A stretch of 64,000 bases of DNA from Terriglobus albidus. GTDB lineage: Bacteria > Acidobacteriota > Terriglobia > Terriglobales > Acidobacteriaceae. How positions within the stretch are numbered: position 1 is the stretch's first letter; every line of letters starts with the position of its first letter. The notes under the pieces were generated by a model. The model was given only the letters and a program-made list of their open reading frames with translations, searched no databases and was not told the origin of the DNA. The position numbers were made by a program, and so were the translations under genes. Shown here piece by piece: positions 47,604-55,980 of this stretch. The DNA lies in NCBI RefSeq assembly GCF_008000815.1, contig NZ_CP042806.1:3038001-3102000 (forward strand), in the 5' to 3' direction.

Positions 47604-47719
47604 TAGAGCATTTTCCCTGTTGCTGGGTAGCCCGGAACGGGTGTGCAGCGGCGTTTTCATTGCGGAAAACGCCCATAGATACGGGATCCCTGCACTACAC
47701 CTACAGGGAAAATGCTCTA
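47604..47719. repeat. Dispersed palindromic element, family B, copy 1
   Basis: This 116-bp element has perfect 17-bp terminal inverted repeats, TAGAGCATTTTCCCTGT and its complement. An internal hairpin uses GCGTTTTC and GAAAACGC. A second copy lies at 35238-35352 in the opposite orientation. There is no coding capacity. Confidence 0.85.
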
Positions 47720-47789
47720 ACTCTGAAAGCACGCCGGACGATTGTCAGCGTCGTCGATATCACGGAATCAAGGTAGTCTGTTGTCATTC

Positions 47790-48653
47790 ATGCGCCGATT
47801 CTGGGCTCATCTGCGGCTGGCTGCGCGCAACGGGTTTCACCACGACGTCTTTGGCACCGCCAAAGGTTGTGCTTATTCGGCTGTCTTTGCGGTGTTCCCG
47901 GCGCTTATCGTCACTGCCGCCGTGATTGCGCGGCTACCGGATAGCTCTCTCTTCCGGCAACAGTTTTCCCTGATCTTTGACCGGGTGTTGCCACCGCAGG
48001 TCCTGACGTTGCTGGCATCGTACTTCCGGCATACCAGTGAAACGAGTGCAGGTCTGCCGGTGAGTGCTTCCATTGTTAGTTTGACCGGCGCTTCGGGCGT
48101 TCTGCTGACGTTGATGGAGGGCTTTCGCCGCGCCTATGGCGTCCCGCAGGGTACGTGGGGCTTCTGGAAGCGACGCATCGTCTCGTTTCTGCTGGTGCCG
48201 ATCTCGGTTCTGCCGCTCGGCCTTGCCAGCGTGCTGGTCGTCTTCGGCCATTACATCTCGCTCTGGTTTTACGTTCTTGCTCCGTACCATTCACGAGACA
48301 TCATCTACTTTGTAGCAACCGCCGCCCGCTGGGTGATCGCCCTGGCAGGCACGGTAACCATTCTGTCGTTCATCTACCACTTCGGCACGCCGAGTTCGGT
48401 TTCATGGCGGCGGACCCTGCCGGGAGCTCTGTTCGCAACGCTCCTCTGGTTCGCGTCGACACTCGGCTTCGGATGGTACGTCACGCTCTTTGCCAACTAC
48501 TCGCGAGTGTACGGGTCTCTCGGCGCGGGTATCGCGCTGCTGGTGTGGCTGTATCTGGCAAGCATCAGCGTCCTGCTTGGAGCAGAGCTTAACGCCGTGC
48601 GCCAGGCGCATCACATCTCGCATCGAATGGCCAGCAGTCCACTTCACGGCTGA
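47790..48653 (+). CDS. YihY/BrkB-family inner-membrane protein
   Basis: From the ATG at 47790 the protein has about 287 residues and six hydrophobic segments. Family features include DVFGTAKGCAYSAVFAVFPALIVT near the N-terminus, and a C-terminal FANYSRVYGSLGAGIALLVWLYLAS followed by LLGAELNAVR. These proteins are polytopic membrane proteins of unclear function. No strong ribosome-binding site is visible; a TTG at 47781 is an alternative start. It stands alone upstream of pyk. Confidence 0.9.
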   Translation: MRRFWAHLRLAARNGFHHDVFGTAKGCAYSAVFAVFPALIVTAAVIARLPDSSLFRQQFSLIFDRVLPPQVLTLLASYFRHTSETSAGLPVSASIVSLTGASGVLLTLMEGFRRAYGVPQGTWGFWKRRIVSFLLVPISVLPLGLASVLVVFGHYISLWFYVLAPYHSRDIIYFVATAARWVIALAGTVTILSFIYHFGTPSSVSWRRTLPGALFATLLWFASTLGFGWYVTLFANYSRVYGSLGAGIALLVWLYLASISVLLGAELNAVRQAHHISHRMASSPLHG

Positions 48654-48747
48654 TAATTATGGTGGTCGAACCAGTCACAAGGGCAAAGCAGGTAGAATGG
48701 CTGCGGACTACTGCTGTATTGCCGCATCATAGGGGACTGAATCGCAC

Positions 48748-50307
48748 ATGTTGAATGGTTTGAGCCTGGGAGAGAGCGGCCAGCGCCGCGCTAAGATTGT
48801 CGCAACGCTGGGACCCACGTCGAGTGATGAGCTCATCTTCGGACAACTCGTCCGCGCCGGGCTTGATGTTGCCCGCCTGAATTTTTCACATGGGACTCAT
48901 GCCCAGAAAACCGAACTGATCCGGATGGTCCGCCGCGTCTCCCAGCAGGAGAAGAAGGCTATCTGTATCCTGGCCGACCTGCAGGGGCCAAAGATTCGTA
49001 CCGGCAAGCTGAAGGGCGGCAAGCCCGTTCTGCTGGAGCAGGGAAAGCTGCTCACCATCTCTCCCAAGATCAAGGAAGGCACGGCAGCGGCCGTTGGAAC
49101 TACCTTCACTACGCTGGCAGAGAACCTCGAGCCCGGCGCCCGCATCCTGCTGAGCGACGGCCTGATCGAGCTGGTCGTCCGCGAGGTCAATGGCGAGGAC
49201 GTGGTTTGCGACATCCTGAATGGCGGCATGCTCGGTGAGAACAAGGGCATTAACCTCCCCGGCATTCCGGTGAAGGTTCCCTCGCTGACCGAGAAGGACG
49301 AGGAAGACCTGGAATTTGCGATTGGCGAAGGCGTCGATACGGTCGCGGTCTCGTTTGTCCGTACGGCGGACGATGTGCGTCACGTAAAGACCCGGCTGGC
49401 GGCGCTGAAGAGCGATGCCTGGATCATTGCCAAGCTGGAAAAGCCGCAGGCGATCGAGCATCTGGACTCGATTCTGGAAGTCGCCGACGGCATCATGGTG
49501 GCCCGCGGCGATCTGGGTGTTGAGGTCCCGCCGGAGAAGGTTCCCGCGATTCAGAAGCACATCATCGCCAAGGCGAATGAGGCGCGTAAGCCCGTCATTA
49601 CGGCAACCCAGATGCTGGAGTCGATGATCGAGAATCCTCGTCCAACCCGCGCCGAAGCCAGCGATGTCGCCAATGCAATCTACGATGGCACCGACGCTGT
49701 GATGCTCTCGGCGGAGACCGCAAACGGCAAGTATCCGGTCAGTGCGGTGGCTATGATGGCCAAGATCGTCGCCGAGACGGAGATGCAGATTCGCGACAAT
49801 CCTGTGCCCAAGGTCCGTCCTTCGCGCCGCGGAGCGTTATCGGTTACCGAGACCATCTGCGAATGCATGGCTCTGGCTGCGCAGGATCTTGACCTGACTG
49901 CAATCGCAATCTTTACCGAGAGCGGTTATTCCGGCCGTCTGCTGTCGAAGTATCGTCCAGAGACCCCGATCTACGTTCTCTCGCCGGATCAGGCGGTCAT
50001 CAATCGCTCGATGTTGCTGTGGGGTACGACGCCGGTACTCTGCGCCCGCTTCCATGACACCGACGTTCTGGTCAGCATGGCCGACGACATTCTGCGCGAT
50101 CTCGGTTATGTGCAGGATCGTCAGATTCTCGGCATTGTTGCCGGCACCCGTACCAAGTCCGGCGGCACGAACTTTATGCGTTTGCATATGGTCGGTGACC
50201 AGGAGTCGACTCTTTCGCTTAAGACTCTTTCTCTTTCGAAGAAGAAGTCCAAAAAGGACAAAACAAAGGACAAGTCCAAAGGGAAGTCGAAGTCCAAGAA
50301 GAAGTAG
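48748..50307 (+). CDS. pyk: Pyruvate kinase
   Basis: The 519-residue protein has the typical N-terminal segment RRAKIVATLGPTSS, the active-site signature IIAKLEKPQAIEHLDSIL, the MVARGDLGVEVP loop and ATQMLESMIENPRPTRAEASDVANAIYDGTDA. It converts phosphoenolpyruvate and ADP to pyruvate and ATP. The last ~25 residues are almost only Lys and Ser (KKKSKKDKTKDKSKGKSK), an unusual basic tail. The start has AGGGGA about 12 bases upstream. Confidence 0.95.
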   Translation: MLNGLSLGESGQRRAKIVATLGPTSSDELIFGQLVRAGLDVARLNFSHGTHAQKTELIRMVRRVSQQEKKAICILADLQGPKIRTGKLKGGKPVLLEQGKLLTISPKIKEGTAAAVGTTFTTLAENLEPGARILLSDGLIELVVREVNGEDVVCDILNGGMLGENKGINLPGIPVKVPSLTEKDEEDLEFAIGEGVDTVAVSFVRTADDVRHVKTRLAALKSDAWIIAKLEKPQAIEHLDSILEVADGIMVARGDLGVEVPPEKVPAIQKHIIAKANEARKPVITATQMLESMIENPRPTRAEASDVANAIYDGTDAVMLSAETANGKYPVSAVAMMAKIVAETEMQIRDNPVPKVRPSRRGALSVTETICECMALAAQDLDLTAIAIFTESGYSGRLLSKYRPETPIYVLSPDQAVINRSMLLWGTTPVLCARFHDTDVLVSMADDILRDLGYVQDRQILGIVAGTRTKSGGTNFMRLHMVGDQESTLSLKTLSLSKKKSKKDKTKDKSKGKSKSKKK

Positions 50308-50362
50308 AATGCGCAGACCGTAAGCCGTCCATGTAGGATGGCAGAAGGAGATTATTACCGCG

Positions 50363-50461
50363 ATGTCGCACGCACAGAACACATTCCTCGACCGCTACTG
50401 GCAGGTATTCCTTATCCTCTTCGGCGTTTTCTTTGCCTTCCTGTGCGGTACCTTCAAGTAG
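50363..50461 (+). CDS. Small single-span membrane peptide (32 residues)
   Basis: A short frame starts at the ATG after AAGGAG (12 bases upstream). The product has a polar start (MSHAQNTFLDRYWQ) and one hydrophobic helix (VFLILFGVFFAFLCG), ending TFK. The ribosome-binding site, clean single-helix design and a terminator 11 bp downstream favour a real gene. It lies 55 bp after pyk and is probably on that transcript. The function is unknown. Confidence 0.6.
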   Translation: MSHAQNTFLDRYWQVFLILFGVFFAFLCGTFK

Positions 50462-50471
50462 AGTTCATGAC

Positions 50472-50510
50472 AACGCCCGTATCCGATACTCCGGATGCGG
50501 GCGTTTGTGT
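50472..50510 (+). terminator. Terminator after pyk and the small membrane peptide
   Basis: A 14-bp stem with one G-T pair (AACGCCCGTATCCG and CGGATGCGGGCGTT) is followed by TGTGTTT. It lies 11 bp after the peptide stop codon. Confidence 0.8.
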
Positions 50511-50564
50511 TTAAGACAGCCTTTCCTCACTCCCCTCGCGCCGAACTCCCCATAAAATATCCGG

Positions 50565-52523
50565 ATGGGCCGTATCCGTGTGCTGTCAGACCAGGTAGCG
50601 AATCAGATCGCTGCCGGCGAGGTGGTAGAGCGTCCAGCCTCTGTCGTCAAGGAACTCCTGGAGAACGCGCTCGATGCCGGCGCTGCCCGGATCCGCATTG
50701 AAGTCGAAGCAGGCGGGCGGAAGCTTATCCGCATCGCCGACGACGGACATGGCATGGGGCGCGACGACTCTCTGCTGGCCTTCGAGCGGCATGCCACCTC
50801 TAAGCTGCGCAGCTCCGATGACCTGCTGCAGATTGCCACCCTCGGCTTCCGTGGTGAGGCGCTGCCCTCTATCGCCTCAGTCTCCCGATTGACGATGGAG
50901 ACCCGTGCACCGGAAGACGAAGCCGGCACGCTGCTGGAGATCGCAGGCGGCAAACTCCTCCGGGTGGAGGATCTCGGGCGCCCGGCAGGCACGACCCTGA
51001 CGATCCGGGACCTGTTCTTCAATACGCCCGCGCGTCGGAAGTTCCTGCGTAGCGAATCGACTGAGCTGCAGCATGTCGCCGCCCTGGTGACGCACTACGC
51101 CCTGGCGAATCCGACAAAGCACTTTGAGCTGCATTCGGCCACGCATGCGTTGCTGGTGGCCCCTGCGGTGACCTCGGCAGCGGATCGTATGTTCCAGATC
51201 TTCGGCCGCGAGACGGTGGACCAGATGATTCCTGTCGCGGCCGAGACCGACTTTGCCCGCGTCGGCATTCCAGAGCCTCCGCCATGGAAGCGGGACGAGA
51301 ACTATGAGCCGCCCGAACCTGGAGTGATGCGGATAAGTGGTTTTGTTTCAAAACCTGAACTGCAAAAGCTCAACCGAAACTCGATCTATGTTTTCGTGAA
51401 CGGACGGCTGATTCGCGACCGTCTGGTGCTGCATGCCCTGTCGGAGGCTTATCGCAACGTCATTCCGCCGACCAGCTTTCCGGTGGTGCTGCTTTTCCTT
51501 GAGGTCCCACCTGCCGAGGTGGATGTGAATGTTCATCCAGCGAAGACCGAGGTACGTTTCCGGCAACAGTCCATCGTGCATGACTTCCTGCGTGATTCGG
51601 TGCGCACGGCATTGATGGCGGCAAGGCCGGTGATGAGTTTTGCGATGGCGCTCACGGATTCGCCATTGGCGGCTGAGGCGCTGCGCATCGACGTTAGCCC
51701 CATGCCGGGTGCGCCTGATCTTCCTCCAGCCTCCGAAGGAGATCCGCAGGCGGGTGACGCCGCGGCGTTTTCGCTGCAGGCAGATCCGTTTCTTGCTACC
51801 GAGCAACGCATTGTCTTCCCTCAGACTGAGGCTTCCGTTGATGAGCCGCCATTTCTGCGCGAGCCGGAACAGCGGGTATCGGGACGGCACTCCTGCTCTT
51901 CGGCGACGCCGGAGGAAGGCGAAGAACGTCCCGAGACACTGCATTCGCTATCGACATTGCGGGCTGTGGGGCAGTTACGCAACTCCTTCATCCTGGCCGT
52001 GAATGAAGACGGCCTCTGGATCATCGACCAGCACGTCGCCCATGAGCGTGTTCTGTTTGAGAAGATTCTGCGTGAGCGCCGTACGGAGTCGGTACAGCGG
52101 CAGAGGTTGCTGATGCCGCTGCTTGTCGATCTGCAGCCGGCGCAGATGCTTGCCTTTGCTGAGCTGGCCGATGAGTTGGACCGCAACGGCTTTGAAGCGG
52201 AGCCCTTTGGACCGCGAACTCTGGCCGTCAAAGCGGCTCCCGTCGGTCTGGAAGGCAAGGAGCTGGAGCACCTGCTGGACGAGGTGTTGGCGGATGATCG
52301 CACGGGGCAGGTTGAGAACGCTGAGGCTCGACGCACACGGATTGCGGCGTCGATTGCCTGCCACGCGGCGATCAAGATCAATATGCCGCTCGATCCGGCA
52401 AAGATTGAGTGGCTGCTGGCGGAGCTGGCGAAGACGCAGCATCCCACAAGCTGTCCGCATGGACGGCCGATCGCGTTGCGTTATTCGCTGAAGGAGATTC
52501 AGCGGGCCTTCAACCGCATTTAG
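50565..52523 (+). CDS. mutL: DNA mismatch repair protein MutL, endonuclease type
   Basis: The 652-residue protein has the GHKL ATPase motifs (KELLENALDAGA, IADDGHGMGRDDSLLAFERHATSK, LGFRGEALPSIASVSRL). A long acidic linker leads to a C-terminal domain with IDQHVAHERVLFE, close to the DQHAxxExxxxE metal-binding motif of nicking MutL proteins, plus ACHAAIK and CPHGRPIAL. It therefore probably has latent endonuclease activity, unlike E. coli MutL. Confidence 0.95.
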   Translation: MGRIRVLSDQVANQIAAGEVVERPASVVKELLENALDAGAARIRIEVEAGGRKLIRIADDGHGMGRDDSLLAFERHATSKLRSSDDLLQIATLGFRGEALPSIASVSRLTMETRAPEDEAGTLLEIAGGKLLRVEDLGRPAGTTLTIRDLFFNTPARRKFLRSESTELQHVAALVTHYALANPTKHFELHSATHALLVAPAVTSAADRMFQIFGRETVDQMIPVAAETDFARVGIPEPPPWKRDENYEPPEPGVMRISGFVSKPELQKLNRNSIYVFVNGRLIRDRLVLHALSEAYRNVIPPTSFPVVLLFLEVPPAEVDVNVHPAKTEVRFRQQSIVHDFLRDSVRTALMAARPVMSFAMALTDSPLAAEALRIDVSPMPGAPDLPPASEGDPQAGDAAAFSLQADPFLATEQRIVFPQTEASVDEPPFLREPEQRVSGRHSCSSATPEEGEERPETLHSLSTLRAVGQLRNSFILAVNEDGLWIIDQHVAHERVLFEKILRERRTESVQRQRLLMPLLVDLQPAQMLAFAELADELDRNGFEAEPFGPRTLAVKAAPVGLEGKELEHLLDEVLADDRTGQVENAEARRTRIAASIACHAAIKINMPLDPAKIEWLLAELAKTQHPTSCPHGRPIALRYSLKEIQRAFNRI

Positions 52524-52594
52524 TTGCATCTCCAGGTGGGATAACGTCCATCCTGACGGCACTGGACAGCAATTGCCGATAGACTTAAAAGGTT

Positions 52595-54826
52595 ATGACT
52601 CGTGAGCAATTGGAACTTGCGCGGCGTCGCGCCTTTGGGCTAGACAGCAATGCGCTTTTGATTTTGGAAGATGCCAATGCGTGGGTTGACCGCATGGGAC
52701 TCGTTCTGTGGACGCCGAAGACGCAGCTTGCTGCACCCGCCCCCGTCTTCGTTTCAGCGGTAAGTGGAGTTGCGGAACCTGGAGTAGCCGAGGCAGAGGC
52801 TGGAAAGCAGATGCTGGGCCGGCTGGTTCGTGAGGGAGCGGCGGTGCCGTTACTCCTCCTTGGAGGCGCCGCCCCCGGCGATATTCCAGATTTTGTCGTG
52901 AGTGCAGCCGCGCTGCCTTATCTCTACACGCTGCGTGGCGACAAGAACTGGAAGGCAGCCCCGGTGGCTTCGTCTATCTCGCCGCTCGCAATGAAAGTCT
53001 GGGGTGTGTTGAAGGCCAAAGGGCCGCAGACCGTCTCCAACCTGCTTCCGGAGCTTGGCCGCGAGCTGACGCACGCCGCCGTGCTGCGTGCGCTGAGCGA
53101 GTTGTGGGCCATGCTGCGCGTGATCCCGGTGTACCAGGATGGAGAAGAAGAGACCCAATGGGAGCTGCTCACAGCGCGGTTTACCAAGCAGATCAAGGCC
53201 GGTGGCAATGCCGGTGTGCCGACGGCCCTCTCGGCCATGATCTCGCTGTATCTGAGCGCGGTGCTGGTTGCGGAGCTCGATGAGATTGAGGTGTTCCTCT
53301 CGCCGCTGGTGGCGCGCTCAAAGGTGCGTGATGCGGTTAGCGGTTTGAATGCTGCCCGTCAGCTTGACGAAGTGGTGCTCGAAGGCAAGACGCTGCTGCA
53401 TATTCGCGGCGAGCTGCCTGAGATGCCGGAGATTGTTCCGGTCGAAGTTCCGGAGGGCGTGGCTGAAGAGGGCGTCGATGTTGGCGATGTCGGCGAGGCC
53501 GAGCCTGATCGCGAGGGCCTGCTGGAACGCGCTCGTCAACGCACCGAAAAGACCTTTGCCCCAACTCGCCGTCCCACCGACCGCAGGCCGTCCCGCGAGG
53601 GAGAGCGTCCTGCCCGCAGGAGCTTCCGTCCCGAAGAAGGCGCCGCCGGCGGTGAGCGTAAACCGTTCCGTCCGCGTCAAGAGGGCGAGGGAAGCGAGCG
53701 TCCAGCACGCCGCAGCTTTGGTGGAGAGCGTGACCGCAAGCCTTTCCAGCGCAAGCCATTCGATGGTGAGCGTAAGCCTTTCCGTCCGCGTGAAGCGGGT
53801 GAAGGTGGTGAGCGTCCAGCGCGTCGCAGCTTCGGTGGCGACGGTGAGCGCAAGCCGTATCAGCGTAAGCCGTTCGATGGTGAGCGTAAGCCCTTCCGTC
53901 CGCGCGAAACGGGTGAAGGTGGTGATCGTCCAGCGCGCCGCAGCTTTGGCGGCGACGGCGAGCGCAAGCCGTATCAGCGTAAGCCATTCGATGGTGAGCG
54001 TAAGCCCTTCCGTCCGCGCGAAACGGGTGAAGGTAGTGATCGTCCAGCGCGCCGCAGCTTTGGCGGCGACGGCGAGCGCAAGCCGTATCAGCGTAAGCCA
54101 TTCGATGGTGAGCGTAAGCCCTTCCGTCCGCGCGAAGCGGGTGAAGGTAGTGATCGTCCAGCGCGCCGCAGCTTTGGCGACGGCGAGCGCAAGCCGTATC
54201 AGCGCAAGCCGTTCGATGGAGAGCGTAAGCCCTTCCGTCCGCGCGAAGCGGGTGAAGGTGGTGAGCGTCCGGCCCGCCGCAGCTTTGGTGGCGATCGTGA
54301 CCGCAAGCCGTATCAGCGGAAACCGTTCGATGGCGAGCGTAAGCCATTCCGCAAGCGCGAAGAGGGCGAGGGCAGTGAGCGTCCGGCCCGCCGCAGCTTC
54401 GGCGGTGATCGTGACCGCAAGCCGTTTCAGCGGAAACCGTTCGATGGCGAGCGTAAGCCGTTCCGCAAGCGTGAAGAAGGCGAGGGGGGCGAGCGTCCGG
54501 CGCGCCGCAGTTTTGGCGGAGATGGTGACCGCAAGCCATTCCAGCGCAAACCGTTTGATGGTGATCGCAAGCCTTTCCGCAAGCGCGAAGAAGGAGCGGG
54601 AGAAGATCGTCCGCGCCGTACCTTCAAGGCTGACGGCGGTAAGCCATCCTTCGGTGGCAAGAAGTTCGGAGGAGCTCCAAAGAAGTTTGGTGGAGCGCCC
54701 AAGAAGTTCGGTGGAGCGCCCAAGAAGTTCGGGTCGAAGCCGGGTGGAAAAGCCGGAGCTCCGAAGAAGTTCGGTAAGCCCGGAGCCGCGAAGCCGTTCC
54801 GTAAAAAGCGGGAGGGTGATGAGTAA
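52595..54826 (+). CDS. Winged-helix-like protein with eight near-identical basic 38-residue repeats
   Basis: The 743-residue protein has two parts. The first ~330 residues look globular, with a winged-helix-like segment near 130-200 (ISPLAMKVWGVLKAKGPQ, AAVLRALSELWAMLRVIP); they faintly recall the YcaQ/AlkZ family, but this is uncertain. From about residue 350 there are eight nearly identical units of 37-38 residues plus a partial one. Each holds GERKPFRPRE, GERPARRSFGG and RKPYQRKPFD variants. A KKFGGAP-repeat end follows. The tail is strongly basic and disordered, likely binding RNA or DNA. Its stop overlaps the cmk start by one base. Confidence 0.8.
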   Translation: MTREQLELARRRAFGLDSNALLILEDANAWVDRMGLVLWTPKTQLAAPAPVFVSAVSGVAEPGVAEAEAGKQMLGRLVREGAAVPLLLLGGAAPGDIPDFVVSAAALPYLYTLRGDKNWKAAPVASSISPLAMKVWGVLKAKGPQTVSNLLPELGRELTHAAVLRALSELWAMLRVIPVYQDGEEETQWELLTARFTKQIKAGGNAGVPTALSAMISLYLSAVLVAELDEIEVFLSPLVARSKVRDAVSGLNAARQLDEVVLEGKTLLHIRGELPEMPEIVPVEVPEGVAEEGVDVGDVGEAEPDREGLLERARQRTEKTFAPTRRPTDRRPSREGERPARRSFRPEEGAAGGERKPFRPRQEGEGSERPARRSFGGERDRKPFQRKPFDGERKPFRPREAGEGGERPARRSFGGDGERKPYQRKPFDGERKPFRPRETGEGGDRPARRSFGGDGERKPYQRKPFDGERKPFRPRETGEGSDRPARRSFGGDGERKPYQRKPFDGERKPFRPREAGEGSDRPARRSFGDGERKPYQRKPFDGERKPFRPREAGEGGERPARRSFGGDRDRKPYQRKPFDGERKPFRKREEGEGSERPARRSFGGDRDRKPFQRKPFDGERKPFRKREEGEGGERPARRSFGGDGDRKPFQRKPFDGDRKPFRKREEGAGEDRPRRTFKADGGKPSFGGKKFGGAPKKFGGAPKKFGGAPKKFGSKPGGKAGAPKKFGKPGAAKPFRKKREGDE
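53651..54600 (+). repeat. 114-bp tandem repeat encoding the basic 38-residue units
   Basis: About eight copies of a 111-114-bp unit lie head to tail within the gene at 52595-54826. Neighbouring copies in the middle (near 53885-54170) differ at only a few bases, while the outer ones differ more. This suggests recent expansion in the middle. Every length change seen is a multiple of three, so the frame is kept. The repeats also create long spurious frames on both strands. Confidence 0.85.
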
Positions 54827-55506
54827 TGGCGGATCGCAAGCCCGTCGTTGCCATTGATGGACCCTCCGGTGCAGGTAAGAGCACCATCGCTACGTTTCTC
54901 GCAAAGCGATTCGGCCTATTGAATCTGGAAAGCGGCGCAATGTACCGCGCTGTCGCGTTGAAGGCTCTTCGTCTGGGACTCCCCCTGGACGATGAGCCCG
55001 CGCTTGCGTCGATGGCTGAGACCATGGTCATCGAGCTGCAGCCGACCGAGAACGGGAACCGAGTGCTTCTGGACGGAGAAGATGTCACCGCGCAGTTGCG
55101 GGAGAAGGATGTGACGCAGGCCGCCTCAAAGGTCAGCGTCCATCCCAAAGTCCGCGCCCTGATGGTTGCCGCGCAACAGCGCATGGGAGCCCAGGGTGGC
55201 GTGGTCATGGAAGGCCGCGATATCGGTACGGTCGTCTTTCCCAAGGCAGAAGTGAAGATCTTCCTTGATGCCTCGGCGGACGCACGCGGGTACCGTCGAT
55301 TCGTGCAGACTGGCCCTAGCGAAGGCCAACCGACGGAAGACGCGGTCAAGCAGGAGCTGCGGGAACGCGATGAGCGCGACCGTAATCGCGCCGAATCACC
55401 GCTGAAGCCTGCCGAAGATGCTGTGCTGGTGGACTCCACTGCGCTTACGCTGGATGAGGTCAAGGCTCGGGCGGAGGCAATTGTCCTGGAGAAGTGGAAG
55501 CAATAA
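54826..55506 (+). CDS. cmk: Cytidylate kinase
   Basis: The 226-residue protein has the P-loop IDGPSGAGKSTIATFLAKRFG, the MYRAVALKAL motif, VVMEGRDIGTVVFPKAEVKIFLDA and RERDERDRNRAESPL. It phosphorylates CMP and dCMP. The ATG overlaps the stop of the repeat-protein gene (TAATG), and GGGAGGG lies 9 bases upstream, so the two are translationally coupled. Confidence 0.95.
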   Translation: MADRKPVVAIDGPSGAGKSTIATFLAKRFGLLNLESGAMYRAVALKALRLGLPLDDEPALASMAETMVIELQPTENGNRVLLDGEDVTAQLREKDVTQAASKVSVHPKVRALMVAAQQRMGAQGGVVMEGRDIGTVVFPKAEVKIFLDASADARGYRRFVQTGPSEGQPTEDAVKQELRERDERDRNRAESPLKPAEDAVLVDSTALTLDEVKARAEAIVLEKWKQ

Positions 55507-55516
55507 AGCTCCCACG

Positions 55517-55544
55517 AAAGACAAAGCCCGCCTACATGGCGGGC
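55517..55544 (-). terminator. Terminator at the end of the HU gene
   Basis: On the minus strand a 7-bp stem, GCCCGCC/GGCGGGC, with a 5-base loop is followed by TTTGTCTTTC. The stem overlaps the HU stop codon. It may also serve the convergent cmk gene. Confidence 0.65.
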
Positions 55545-55858
55545 GGGTGGTGGATGTCGATCTCCTCGGGAGCAGAGGATTCCTTGGGATTGACGAGGTC
55601 GCGCAGCTCTTTGGCCGGCTTGAAGTACGGCACCCGCTTTGCCGGAACATCGACTTTGGCGCCGGTCTTTGGATTGCGGCCGATGCGTGGCTTTCTTTGG
55701 CGCGTGCGGAACGATCCGAAGCCGCGAATCTCAATCTTGTCGCCGGTTTTGAGGGCGCCGATCACGGAGTCAAAGAGAGTATCGACGATGATCTCGCCGT
55801 CGCGGCGGGTCAGGTCTCCGAGAGCGGTGACTTTTTCAACGAGGTCGGCCTTGGTCAT
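55532..55858 (-). CDS. HU/IHF-family DNA-binding protein
   Basis: The start at 55858 (MTKADLVEKV) is preferred because GAAAGG then lies seven bases upstream; the ATG at 55864 has it directly adjacent. The 108-residue protein has the HU fold: TRRDGEIIVDTLFDSVIGAL, then KIEIRGFGSFRTRQRKPRIGRNPKTG, the DNA-binding arm, and VPAKRVPYFKPAKELRDLV. The EI(R)GFGSF and arm features fit integration-host-factor or HU type proteins. A ~15-residue C-terminal tail (SSAPEEIDIHHPPAM) is extra. Confidence 0.93.
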   Translation of the reverse strand: MTKADLVEKVTALGDLTRRDGEIIVDTLFDSVIGALKTGDKIEIRGFGSFRTRQRKPRIGRNPKTGAKVDVPAKRVPYFKPAKELRDLVNPKESSAPEEIDIHHPPAM

Positions 55859-55980
55859 CGGCATCCTTTCGGGGCTTGCGTGTACGGGGAACCGAAAATC
55901 ACGCGTAAATGCGAGACAGCTTTAGCTTTACACGTTTTGACGAACGACGGCAAAGGGTGGTTTCAAAGATTTTTTGCCGG

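Noticed and set aside
47604-47719. Family B element as a rho-independent terminator of fabH.
   Set aside because: A separate strong terminator with a T-run already lies at 47560-47596, and the element recurs elsewhere in another context.
53651-54600. CRISPR array in the 114-bp repeats.
   Set aside because: The units are contiguous without unique spacers and are in frame with the coding sequence.
53337-54857. Long open frames of 400-502 codons in other frames and on the minus strand across the mutL-cmk gene.
   Set aside because: They result from the 114-bp tandem repeats, which keep any frame without stops open. Codon composition is extreme, and there is no ribosome-binding site or family match.
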